NCBI GenBank assembly: GCA_964510225.1
Contig: CAZEAN010000179.1
Location: 1-9,434 of the forward strand
DNA from: CAZEAN01 sp964510225
GTDB lineage: Bacteria; Planctomycetota; Planctomycetia; Isosphaerales; Isosphaeraceae
Length of the DNA: 9,434 nucleotides
Reading direction: 5' to 3'
In this document: piece by piece, positions 1 through 6,820 of the stretch
How the letters are laid out: every line of letters starts with the position of its first letter
How positions within the stretch are numbered: position 1 is the stretch's first letter
The notes under the pieces: generated by a model
Database searches by the model: none
The model's input: only the letters and a program-made list of their open reading frames with translations
Told to the model about the DNA's origin: nothing
Program-made: the position numbers and the translations under genes

Positions 1-157
1 CGCAAGATATACAAGTCCACAACAACCGCGGCATCTCCCTGGGTAACCTTGGCCGCTACGAGGAGGCAATCGAGGCTTACGACCGGGCACTCACAATCGA
101 CCCGCAAGATATACAAGTCCACAACAACCGCGGCATCTCCCTGGGTAACCTTGGCCG
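1..157 (+). repeat. Tandem TPR-coding repeat, 102-bp period
   Basis: Positions 1-55 and 103-157 are identical over 55 bp. The offset of 102 bp is exactly one 34-codon TPR unit. The rest of the two units (56-102 and 158-204) is similar but diverged. Both copies encode QDIQVHNNRGISLGNLGR. Because identity reaches the synonymous positions, this is a recent in-frame duplication or gene conversion rather than protein-level conservation. The first copy begins exactly at the window edge, so more copies may lie upstream. Confidence 0.9.
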
Positions 158-905
158 ATTCGACGAGGCAATCGACGCGTACAAGGAGGCTATTGAGCTC
201 GATCCGAAGTATCCCGAGGCACACTGCAATCTCGGTCTGCGGTACATGAGCCAGCGAGGGAATTATGCAGAGGCATTGAGGTTGTTGGAGAAGGGGCACG
301 AACTCGGACTCGCCAGGGGGAGTTGGCGGTATCCGTCAGCGCAGTGGATTGAGCAGTGCCGCAGCCTCATGGAACAAGAAAAGAGACTTGATGCGGTCCT
401 CGCGGGAGAGCTTGAGCCTACTGACGCTGTTGAATTGCTCGCCTTCGCTCTTGTTGCCTATACGAAGGCCCTCCATGTCCAGGCGGCGAAGTTTGCAGAA
501 TCGGCGTTTAAACAAGAACCAGCGTTGGCCGACGAGTGGCAGAAAGGCTACCGATACAACGCCGCCTGCTCTGCCTTGCTGGCGAGTGACGGAATCGGAG
601 ATGGAGCCGACATCGAGGACGATGAACGGCAACAGTGGCGGGACCAGGGTATTGCGTGGCTTCAGGAAGAGTTCGACGCGTGGTCTCAGCGACTGGATGA
701 AGGCTCTGAGGAGATGGCAAAGGAAGTGATCCGCAAAATGGAGCATTGGAAGTCGGACCGAGACCTGGCCTCGATCCGCGAAGAAGAGGCACTTAACGCA
801 TTGACCGACGACGAGGCCAACATCTGTCGAGCCCTTTGGGCCGACGTCGACACCCTCCGCAACCGCGCCCAGGCCGTCCTCTCCGATGACGAGCCGCAAC
901 CTTGA
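1..905 (+). CDS. TPR-repeat C-terminal part of a probable Ser/Thr protein kinase (5' truncated)
   Basis: The reading frame is open from position 3 and runs to the TGA at 903-905, so the gene starts before the window. Three tetratricopeptide units of 34 residues open the visible protein (about residues 1-34, 35-68 and 69-102), with the usual G-x-x-EEAIxAYxxALxxDP pattern; such repeats form a helical protein-binding scaffold. After them comes a helical tail of about 200 residues with RYNAACSALL, WLQEEFDAW, a KMEHWKSDRDLASIR stretch and LWADVDTLRNRA. From memory, this tail closely resembles the C-terminus of planctomycete proteins that carry an N-terminal Hanks-type kinase domain followed by TPRs. 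That identity is inference, because no kinase motif lies in the window. The protein is acidic and shows no membrane segment in the visible part. A free-standing TPR protein is the alternative. The internal ATG at 246 is not the start, since the TPR units continue upstream of it. Confidence 0.85.
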   Translation, partial: QDIQVHNNRGISLGNLGRYEEAIEAYDRALTIDPQDIQVHNNRGISLGNLGRFDEAIDAYKEAIELDPKYPEAHCNLGLRYMSQRGNYAEALRLLEKGHELGLARGSWRYPSAQWIEQCRSLMEQEKRLDAVLAGELEPTDAVELLAFALVAYTKALHVQAAKFAESAFKQEPALADEWQKGYRYNAACSALLASDGIGDGADIEDDERQQWRDQGIAWLQEEFDAWSQRLDEGSEEMAKEVIRKMEHWKSDRDLASIREEEALNALTDDEANICRALWADVDTLRNRAQAVLSDDEPQP

Positions 906-1001
906 TCAGCCGCTGGTTTTAGTAGGTTGATGCCAGATGAGGGTTGCGCGACGCCCTGACCCACCGTCCGGTGTTTCCTGTTGTCGACGGGTTTACTTGA
1001 G

Positions 1002-1027
1002 GGTGGGTCTCGCTGCACGGACCCACC
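1002..1027. other. Intergenic inverted repeat (possible terminator of the TPR gene or leader hairpin)
   Basis: GGTGGGTC at 1002-1009 and GACCCACC at 1020-1027 form a perfect 8-bp GC-rich stem with a 10-nt loop. It lies about 100 bp after the TPR gene stop and 150 bp before the DUF1552 start. No T-run follows it on the plus strand, so it is not a classical intrinsic terminator. It could be a Rho-linked 3' end structure, a leader hairpin of the next operon, or chance. Confidence 0.4.
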
Positions 1028-1030
1028 TCC

Positions 1031-1060
1031 AAAACTGGGTTCCCGTGAAAAAACTGGGTT
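1031..1060 (+). repeat. Short direct repeat AAAACTGGGTT x2
   Basis: AAAACTGGGTT occurs at 1031-1041 and again at 1050-1060, a 19-bp period, immediately after the 1002-1027 hairpin and upstream of the DUF1552 gene. Repeated 11-mers at near two helical turns can be binding sites for a regulator, and an AraC-family protein is encoded at the end of the same gene cluster; that link is speculation. I could not place a convincing -35/-10 pair beside it. Confidence 0.35.
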
Positions 1061-1176
1061 GAGACAATAATTGGACCCGATTCTTCGTCCAGTTCATGGG
1101 ACAATCGTCGTAGATTGATCCAAGCTGTCTTGGGTGAGCACGAGCGATCGTCTGATCTTCAAAGGAACACCAGGCC

Positions 1177-2520
1177 ATGAATCCCGTTCGGAATCGACAA
1201 CTCTCGCGGCGATTGGTCTTGAAAGGGGTCGGGGTGAGCCTGGCGTTGCCTTGGCTTGATGCGATGTTGCCGGCCTTGGCCTCAGCGCGGACGGTTGCGA
1301 ATGCAAGCCCAAAGCCGAGAATGGTTTTCCTTTATGTCCCGAACGGGGTGAATATCGGCAAATGGGTCCCGGGTCGCTCGGGGCGTGGCGCGAACCGTTC
1401 GGAAACGCTGGAGGTCCTCTTGCGACGCAAGTCCGACTTCAGCGTGCTTTCGGGTTTGGGCCATCCGAACTCCAAGGGAGGTCACTCCGGCGCTGATACC
1501 TGGCTGACCGGGGCCGATTTGGCCGGCACTCCGGGCTACGACTATCGGAACAGCATCTCAGTCGATCAAGTGGCCGCAGAAGTGGTTGGCTTGGAAACGC
1601 GGATCCCCTCGCTGGAACTCTCTAGCCAAGGCGGGACGGGATCGCCCGGGCATTCTCATACGCTCGCGTTCAGCCGGAATGCCGTCCCGATCCCGGCCGA
1701 AGATAACCCTCGGGCCGTCTTCGAACGTCTTTTCGTGGAGGACTCCGGCGCGACCAAGAAGTCCAGAACCCAACGATTCCAGGAAGATCGGAGCATCCTC
1801 GACCTGGTTACAAATCAAGCCAAGGATCTGAATCGAAAGCTTGGAACTCGTGATCAGCGGAAGCTCGACGAGTATCTGACCTCCGTCCGCGAGGTTGAAC
1901 GCCGGGTTGCTCGACTTGAGGGCTGGGTCGATGTTCCGAAGCCCCAGGTTGATCCCGATCAAGAGGGGCTCAACCTGAATTCCGAACCGGGAACGCGGGG
2001 TGATCGCGCCAGCTATTTCGACACTATGCTCGATCTGATCGCCCTAGCATTCGAGGCCGACATCACCCGGGTCTGTACCTTTGAAATGGGACGTGAAGCT
2101 GGTGGTGGTGACTACTCTGAACTCGGCCTCAATGCCAACCATCACGAACTCTCCCACCACGGTGGTGATCGTGAGATGCTCGATGGCTTATTCAAGATCG
2201 ACCGCTTCTTGCTGGAACGCGTCGCTGGCTTCCTCGACCGACTGAAAGGCACCGAAGGCCCCGAGGCTTCCCTCCTCGATCAAACACTGATCATGTACGG
2301 GAGCGGGATGAATAGCGGCGCGGGCGGGGGCCACTCTCCGAAGAACCTACCTCTGATTACTGCTGGAGGTCGGGGCCTGGGGCTAACCCAAGGCCAACAC
2401 CTTGCCTTCGACGAAGACTCCACTCCCCTAGCGAATCTCTTTGTTACTTTCTTGCAGGCGATGGGGCTGGAGTTCGACTCCTTTGCTGACAGCACTGGCA
2501 CATTAACCGGATTGAGCTGA
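1177..2520 (+). CDS. DUF1552 family protein, Tat-exported
   Basis: A 447-residue protein, the usual size for DUF1552 (PF07586). The N-terminus has a twin-arginine motif (SRRLVLK, residues 10-16), a hydrophobic stretch including ALPWLDAML, and an A-x-A cleavage candidate at 35-37, so export through Tat is expected. Family marks include MVFLYVPNGVN (49-59), GGHSGADTWLTG (101-112), the HHELSHH motif (322-328) and LIMYGSGMNSG (371-381), followed by H386 in a GGGHSPKNLPL segment. The histidine-rich motif and the Tat route suggest a folded, possibly metal-binding protein outside the cytoplasm. No reaction is established for the family as far as I know. The ATG is preceded by AAAGGA (1161-1166) at a slightly long 10-nt spacing. 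The next gene starts 21 bp after the stop and encodes its usual partner, so the two are very likely one operon. Confidence 0.92.
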   Translation: MNPVRNRQLSRRLVLKGVGVSLALPWLDAMLPALASARTVANASPKPRMVFLYVPNGVNIGKWVPGRSGRGANRSETLEVLLRRKSDFSVLSGLGHPNSKGGHSGADTWLTGADLAGTPGYDYRNSISVDQVAAEVVGLETRIPSLELSSQGGTGSPGHSHTLAFSRNAVPIPAEDNPRAVFERLFVEDSGATKKSRTQRFQEDRSILDLVTNQAKDLNRKLGTRDQRKLDEYLTSVREVERRVARLEGWVDVPKPQVDPDQEGLNLNSEPGTRGDRASYFDTMLDLIALAFEADITRVCTFEMGREAGGGDYSELGLNANHHELSHHGGDREMLDGLFKIDRFLLERVAGFLDRLKGTEGPEASLLDQTLIMYGSGMNSGAGGGHSPKNLPLITAGGRGLGLTQGQHLAFDEDSTPLANLFVTFLQAMGLEFDSFADSTGTLTGLS

Positions 2521-2541
2521 TCATTTGAGGGGTGTTGAAAG

Positions 2542-5157
2542 ATGAGTTGGCTTCGATTCTCACGATGGACGCTGATTGGATTCTACTGGTTAGCAACCGT
2601 TCAGTCAGTCGACGCTCAATCGCCTCAAGGCTCTGAGACCTACGAACGCGTTGTCCGACCGATGCTCGATCGCTACTGTGTTTCTTGTCACGGACCGGAC
2701 AAACAGAGTGCGGCGCTCAGGTTGGATACGATTACGGCTTCGATGACCGAGATTGAAACGGCCTCGGTCTGGTCTGAAGTCCTTGATCGTCTCAACCTCG
2801 GTGAGATGCCCCCGGAGGGGAAGCCGAGGGCTGACTCAGAGACCGTTCTGACGGTGATCGATTGGATCACGGATGAACTCGGAGCTGCTGAGGAATCGAG
2901 CCGGGGTTCGGGTGGCCAAGTTGTACTGCGTCGTCTCAATCGTGCTGAGTACAACAACACGATCCGCGATCTTCTCGGCGTCGATTTCCAGCCCGCCAAT
3001 GAGTTCCCTGAAGATCCTCCCGCGTTCGGCTTCGATAACATCGGCTCGGCGTTGCAGGTTTCTCCCCTCTTGCTTGAACAGTATCTCGACGCCTCCCGGA
3101 CGATCCTCGACCGTGCCATCGTGACCGGCCCTCGTCCCGTCTCTCACACGTGGCACATGGAAGTTGAGCAGGCACACCGGTCCGTCAAACTCGATCGGAG
3201 GGATCGCGCCGGGGAAGACGAGCGCTGGGTCCAGGACCACGTGACCACCCGACATCGCTACTTGATCAAAGGGGGTGGAGTCGAGGTCCGTGACGGCTTC
3301 GTGGTCCAGAAAGGGAGTCGTGAGGAGGAAGCGGCTGGCTTCCGCTGGTTCAAGATCCCCGAAGCTGGAACTTACGTCATTCGGGTCCGAGCTGCTGCCG
3401 TTGTTCCAAATCGTCGTGAGGTGGTGGAAGGATCGAAGCAACTCCTCCTGAAATTGCTCGAGCGCAACGAATGGAACGGACTCAACGCCACTGAGCGTCA
3501 GAACGCTCGAGATAGTTGGCTCAGGGATGAGTGGCCGGAACTCCGCGATCATTTCGAAGATGACTCGATGTACGACTACGGGGCTCCCCGCCTGAAAGTC
3601 GCAACACAAGACGGTACCGTGATCGGTGAAGTCTCGGTGGACGCCACCCCAGAGGATCCTCAGATCTTCGAGTTTCGCTACGAATTCACGCCCGATCCTA
3701 GGGGAACGACTGGCGTGGAAGTTACGAATAACTACCAAGTGCCCCGAGTCCTTGAGAACTTCTGGTTCCAAGGCGAGGCGGAGTTTCCCAGGCCGGAACT
3801 CCTGATCGATTGGGTCGAACTCGAAGGGGTCCACACCGATCAATGGCCACCCGTAAGCCAGACCAAAATTCTCTTCGAGTCGCCAAACCGATCAAATGAA
3901 GATCTCTATGCTCGTGAAGTCATTGAACGCCTGATGACCAGGGCCTATCGACGTCCTGTGGACCGTCGTGAGGTCGACGCCTTGCTTGACCTCTTCCATC
4001 AAGTCCGTCCGTCGAAGAATTCGTTCGAAGAAGCGATCAAGACTCCGCTGACTGCGATTCTGGTCACTCCCGATTTCCTCTACCTGATCGAACCTTCCGT
4101 GTCGGAAGAACCAAGGGCGTTGACTGACTTCGAGATCGCCTCACGACTCTCGTACTTCCTTTGGTCGAGTATGCCTGACCGCACTCTTTTTCAACTTGCC
4201 CAGAATCATGAACTCCGGGATCCTGACGTCCTCCGTGCTCAAGTCGACCGGATGCTTCAGGATCCGAAGTCGGACGCCTTTGTCAGGAACTTCGCCGGGC
4301 AGTGGCTTGGGCTCCGGGAACTCGGGGCGAACCCGCCGGTTGAGAACCTCTATCCACGCTATGACGTCCATCTCGAACGCTCGATGAGGCGCGAGAGTGA
4401 AGCCTTCTTTGCGGAGATCCTGCACCATAACCTCGACGTCCGAAACTTCCTCGATTCCGACTTTGTGGTGATTAACCAGCGACTTGCACGATTCTACGGC
4501 ATCCCAGGTGTCCACGGCGATTACTTCCGACGGGTCGATGTGCCGGACGATCTCCACCGAGGAGGGATCCTGACCCAAGCTAGTGTGTTGACCTTAACCT
4601 CGAACGGCACGAGAACCTCTCCAGTCGTCCGAGGGGTCTGGGTTTTGGAGAATCTCCTTGGCGATCCCCCCCCTCCTCCGCCACCCGACGCCGGTGATCT
4701 TGCTCCCAAAGTCCCCGGGATCAACAAAGCGACAGTCCGTGATCGGCTCGAAGCTCACCGGAGGATTCCCGAGTGCGCCTCCTGTCATCGGAAGATTGAC
4801 CCAATCGGCTTTGCCCTCGAGAATTTCGATGCTCATGGCCGTTGGCGTGAACAGTACGGCTTCGGCTATAACGGCCGCGTTGGTGACGAGGATCCTCCCG
4901 TTGACGCAAGCGGTCTTTTGCCCGATGGCAGTCGCTTCCAGAATCTTCCGGAGTTTCAGGCGATCCTCCGCGCTGATGACAATCGCTTTTTCGGTGCGCT
5001 GGTTGAGAAGCTACTGACCTATGCGCTCGGTCGAGGACTGAGTCCTTCCGACCAACCACTACAATCCGCGCTCTCGACGAAACTCGCAACCACTGATCCG
5101 ACCTTGCGGGGCTTGATCAAAAGCATCGTTGTTAGTGATGCATTCTTGAGCAAATGA
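2542..5157 (+). CDS. Exported DUF1592-type protein with two CxxCH haem motifs (DUF1587/1595/1592/1588/1585 series)
   Basis: An 871-residue protein with a Sec-type signal peptide (residues 1-25, cleavage likely after VDA). Residues 35-115 are a planctomycete-type cytochrome c domain: CVSCH (C46, C49, H50) and a GEMPPEGKP segment whose M89 could be the distal haem ligand. Then follow DUF1587 (about 128-191, RRLNRAEYNNTIRDLLGV), a beta-rich middle part (about 195-450, with GTYVIRVRAAA) of the carbohydrate-binding-like type often found here, DUF1595 (about 454-515, RAYRRPVD), DUF1592 (about 525-652, LTDFEIASRLSYFLWSSMPD), DUF1588 (about 663-763) and DUF1585 (about 802-871). DUF1588 includes the polyproline GDPPPPPPPD and a second CASCH (C745, C748, H749). 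The domains and their order are known; the function is not. Electron transfer tied to polymer use is a plausible inference. GAGGGG at 2527-2532 is a good ribosome site for this ATG. It follows the DUF1552 gene by 21 bp. Confidence 0.93.
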   Translation: MSWLRFSRWTLIGFYWLATVQSVDAQSPQGSETYERVVRPMLDRYCVSCHGPDKQSAALRLDTITASMTEIETASVWSEVLDRLNLGEMPPEGKPRADSETVLTVIDWITDELGAAEESSRGSGGQVVLRRLNRAEYNNTIRDLLGVDFQPANEFPEDPPAFGFDNIGSALQVSPLLLEQYLDASRTILDRAIVTGPRPVSHTWHMEVEQAHRSVKLDRRDRAGEDERWVQDHVTTRHRYLIKGGGVEVRDGFVVQKGSREEEAAGFRWFKIPEAGTYVIRVRAAAVVPNRREVVEGSKQLLLKLLERNEWNGLNATERQNARDSWLRDEWPELRDHFEDDSMYDYGAPRLKVATQDGTVIGEVSVDATPEDPQIFEFRYEFTPDPRGTTGVEVTNNYQVPRVLENFWFQGEAEFPRPELLIDWVELEGVHTDQWPPVSQTKILFESPNRSNEDLYAREVIERLMTRAYRRPVDRREVDALLDLFHQVRPSKNSFEEAIKTPLTAILVTPDFLYLIEPSVSEEPRALTDFEIASRLSYFLWSSMPDRTLFQLAQNHELRDPDVLRAQVDRMLQDPKSDAFVRNFAGQWLGLRELGANPPVENLYPRYDVHLERSMRRESEAFFAEILHHNLDVRNFLDSDFVVINQRLARFYGIPGVHGDYFRRVDVPDDLHRGGILTQASVLTLTSNGTRTSPVVRGVWVLENLLGDPPPPPPPDAGDLAPKVPGINKATVRDRLEAHRRIPECASCHRKIDPIGFALENFDAHGRWREQYGFGYNGRVGDEDPPVDASGLLPDGSRFQNLPEFQAILRADDNRFFGALVEKLLTYALGRGLSPSDQPLQSALSTKLATTDPTLRGLIKSIVVSDAFLSK

Positions 5158-5169
5158 GCGTTTACTTTT

Positions 5170-5174
5170 GGGAG
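5170..5174 (+). promoter_or_regulatory. Ribosome binding site that favours the TTG start at 5183
   Basis: GGGAG lies 8 nt before the TTG at 5183 and overlaps the alternative TTG at 5168-5170. This spacing is the main reason to choose 5183 as the start of the small acidic protein. Confidence 0.5.
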
Positions 5175-5182
5175 TGACCTTC

Positions 5183-5491
5183 TTGGACGTGATCGAATGG
5201 CTCGCGATCCCCCAATGGGACGCCCCCCCGAGGACCCTTGAGGACTGGCGAGGTGCTTTTGAGTCGCGTGGTTACGACGGGACAGTTGAGGTCGAACCGG
5301 ACGCGACCTGGCTCTTCGTCGATCAGCTTGGGCTCAAAGCGTTCGCCGTCATCGAATCGGAGCGCTTGGTTGCCTTACACATGGAGGTTCCTGATCGGAA
5401 AGAGGCAGTCGAACTGGTCGAACAGATCGCCGTTGAACTCGATTGGGAGCTTCACGACGACGAGGAAGAAGATGACGTTGAGAATGACTGA
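5183..5491 (+). CDS. Small acidic hypothetical protein, probable TTG start
   Basis: I do not recognise this protein. From the TTG at 5183 it is 102 residues. It has a tryptophan-rich start (DVIEWLAIPQWDAP), alternating strand-like and helical segments (TWLFVDQLGLKAFAVIE, RKEAVELVEQIAVELDW), and a strongly acidic end (DDEEEDDVEND). There is no signal peptide or membrane segment, so it should be cytoplasmic. The start is uncertain: no ATG is in frame near the 5' end. The TTG at 5183 sits 8 nt after GGGAG (5170-5174) and is preferred over the TTG at 5168, which lacks an upstream ribosome site, and over the GTGs at 5174 and 5189. It begins 25 bp after the DUF1592 gene and ends 96 bp before the propeller gene, all in one direction, so co-transcription is likely. 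That a real gene is here is supported by tight packing and protein-like composition; its role is unknown. Confidence 0.7.
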   Translation: MDVIEWLAIPQWDAPPRTLEDWRGAFESRGYDGTVEVEPDATWLFVDQLGLKAFAVIESERLVALHMEVPDRKEAVELVEQIAVELDWELHDDEEEDDVEND

Positions 5492-5511
5492 TCTCAACAT
5501 TCTCAGAGAAT
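5477..5511. other. Overlapping inverted repeats at the stop of the small acidic gene
   Basis: Three pairings compete in 35 bp. GTTGAGA (5477-5483) pairs with TCTCAAC (5492-5498), an 8-nt loop. TGAGAATG (5479-5486) pairs with CATTCTCA (5498-5505), an 11-nt loop. ATTCTC and GAGAAT (5499-5511) form a near-perfect DNA palindrome around one base. The TGA at 5489-5491 lies in the loop of the first two. No T-run follows. Possible roles are a weak terminator, a switch reducing read-through into the propeller gene, or a protein-binding palindrome. Confidence 0.4.
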
Positions 5512-5574
5512 CTGATCGAGGCGGGTGCGTTGTGGTCGTGGGTCCGCTAGGATCAACATAGAGATCGATTCCAG

Positions 5575-5580
5575 AGGAGG
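5575..5580 (+). promoter_or_regulatory. Strong ribosome binding site AGGAGG of the propeller gene
   Basis: AGGAGG ends 7 nt before the ATG at 5588. It is the best Shine-Dalgarno site in the window and fixes the start at 5588, where a signal peptide begins. The longer frame opening at 5525 would place 21 unrelated residues before that signal peptide and is not supported. Confidence 0.8.
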
Positions 5581-5587
5581 TTCTACC

Positions 5588-6820
5588 ATGACGATCAGCC
5601 GATTCAGTTTCCAAGTGGCTATTCTGGCCACGATTGCTCTTGCTTACACAAGTCCGCCAACTTACGCCGAGGAAGTGACGGCCGGGTGGGAAAAGCACGC
5701 GATTAACCCCCAGAGCCCGTTCGAAGCCGGGAGTGCCTTTGACATCAACAACGATGGAGTGATTGACGTACTCTCGGGTAATCGCTGGTACCAAGGCCCG
5801 GAGTTCACGACGTCCTATCCGGTTCGAGAGATCCAGAAGCAAGGGACCTATTACAACTGCTTTGCAACCTTGCCTCTCGATATTAACGATGATGGGTTGA
5901 TGGACTATGTGACTGTCTCTTACTTCGGTCGCGACGTTGGTTGGGTGAAGAATCCAGGCCAAGCGGGTGAACGCTGGGTCTACACTGAAATCGATCAGCC
6001 GGGCCCGAGTGAGGCGGCCTGGATGGTTGACCTGACTGGTGATGGTGTTCCAGAGGTCTTGCCGAATACGGTCAATGTCCCTGTCTTCTACGAGTTGGAA
6101 AAGTCTGGTGCTGAGCCGTCCTGGAAGAAGTATCAACTCGGGACGACAGAAGCCGGACACGGTGTTGGCTCAGGTGACATCAACGGGGACGGTCGGACCG
6201 ACGTACTAACTCCAAAGGGGTGGTTTGAGGCTCCCGAAGATCCCAGTAGCGAGTCCTGGACCTGGCACCCGCAATGGAATCTCGGTGCGGCAGGGATCCA
6301 GATTCTGGGTCGAGACATTGATGGTGATGGTCTCACCGACATTGTGTGGGGGATGGGACACGACTACGGCCTTTACTGGAGTCGTCAGCAATCGATCGAT
6401 GGCAAGCGGACGTTCAGTGATCGGATGGTGATCGACGATGAGCTTCACCAGGCCCATACGTTACTCTGGGCAGATCTCGATGGGAACGGTCAAGATGACG
6501 AGTTGGTGACCGGTACTCGGGTCTATGCCCATGAAGTGGAACCGGGGGATACTGAGGCGCCGATCATTGCGGCCTATCGGTTTAATCGATCGACCGAGAA
6601 ATGGGAACGGAGCTTGATCTACCGAGGTGAGCCGGCCGTCAATCCTCCACCCGTCGAACGACGCGCCGAGCGTGATGCTCAGAAGGATTTCCCTGAAGGG
6701 ACTGCAGGTACCGGGCTTCAGTTGACCGCCCTCGACCTTGATGACGATGGCGATCTCGACCTTCTCTGCCCCGGTAAGTCTGGACTCTACTGGTTCGAAA
6801 ACCGCTTGAATAGTGAATGA
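5588..6820 (+). CDS. Exported FG-GAP/VCBS seven-motif beta-propeller protein
   Basis: A 410-residue protein with a Sec signal peptide (hydrophobic core about 8-20, cleavage likely after TYA near residue 27). Seven calcium-loop motifs of the D-x-[DNT]-x-[DN]-G type start at about residues 52 (DINNDG), 98 (DINDDG), 148 (DLTGDG), 197 (DINGDG), 243 (DIDGDG), 296 (DLDGNG) and 383 (DLDDDG). The spacing is 46-53 residues except the last, 87. Seven such motifs match the seven blades of an integrin-alpha-like propeller, and the final SGLYWFENR is a typical closing strand. These folds usually bind other molecules or surfaces; no catalytic residues are evident. The extra 35-40 residues before the last motif (PAVNPPPVERRAERDAQKDF) form an insertion between blades. 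The gene is in line with the upstream exported proteins, and its stop overlaps the start of the AraC-type gene. Binding of a polysaccharide or partner outside the cytoplasm is inference. Confidence 0.9.
   Translation: MTISRFSFQVAILATIALAYTSPPTYAEEVTAGWEKHAINPQSPFEAGSAFDINNDGVIDVLSGNRWYQGPEFTTSYPVREIQKQGTYYNCFATLPLDINDDGLMDYVTVSYFGRDVGWVKNPGQAGERWVYTEIDQPGPSEAAWMVDLTGDGVPEVLPNTVNVPVFYELEKSGAEPSWKKYQLGTTEAGHGVGSGDINGDGRTDVLTPKGWFEAPEDPSSESWTWHPQWNLGAAGIQILGRDIDGDGLTDIVWGMGHDYGLYWSRQQSIDGKRTFSDRMVIDDELHQAHTLLWADLDGNGQDDELVTGTRVYAHEVEPGDTEAPIIAAYRFNRSTEKWERSLIYRGEPAVNPPPVERRAERDAQKDFPEGTAGTGLQLTALDLDDDGDLDLLCPGKSGLYWFENRLNSE

Noticed and set aside
49..249. 66-residue open frame on the plus strand
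   Set aside because: It overlaps the TPR gene in another frame, and its Ser/Thr/Arg-rich composition is a frame-shadow of the repeat DNA.
246..905. ATG at 246 as the start of the first gene
   Set aside because: The frame is open to the window edge and two complete TPR units are encoded before this Met, which lies within a third unit.
1059..1116. Candidate sigma-70 promoter upstream of the DUF1552 gene (TTGAGA or TTGGAC, and TAGATT)
   Set aside because: No -35 and -10 pair has an acceptable spacing, so a promoter here is likely but cannot be placed.
2836..3843. 335-residue open frame on the minus strand
   Set aside because: It lies fully antisense to the well-recognised DUF1592-type gene, has no recognisable domain, and long antisense frames are common in GC-rich coding DNA.
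4663..4692. C-tract and CCT/CCG run resembling a slippage site
   Set aside because: It encodes the polyproline stretch that is normal for DUF1588 domains, and the frame continues correctly on both sides.
5525..5587. Upstream start for the propeller gene
   Set aside because: AGGAGG at 5575-5580 and the signal peptide beginning at 5588 fix the start; the extra 21 residues carry no signal.
5375..6160. 261-residue open frame on the minus strand
   Set aside because: It is antisense to the end of the small gene and the propeller gene, whose signal peptide and calcium motifs are clear; no family features are seen in it.
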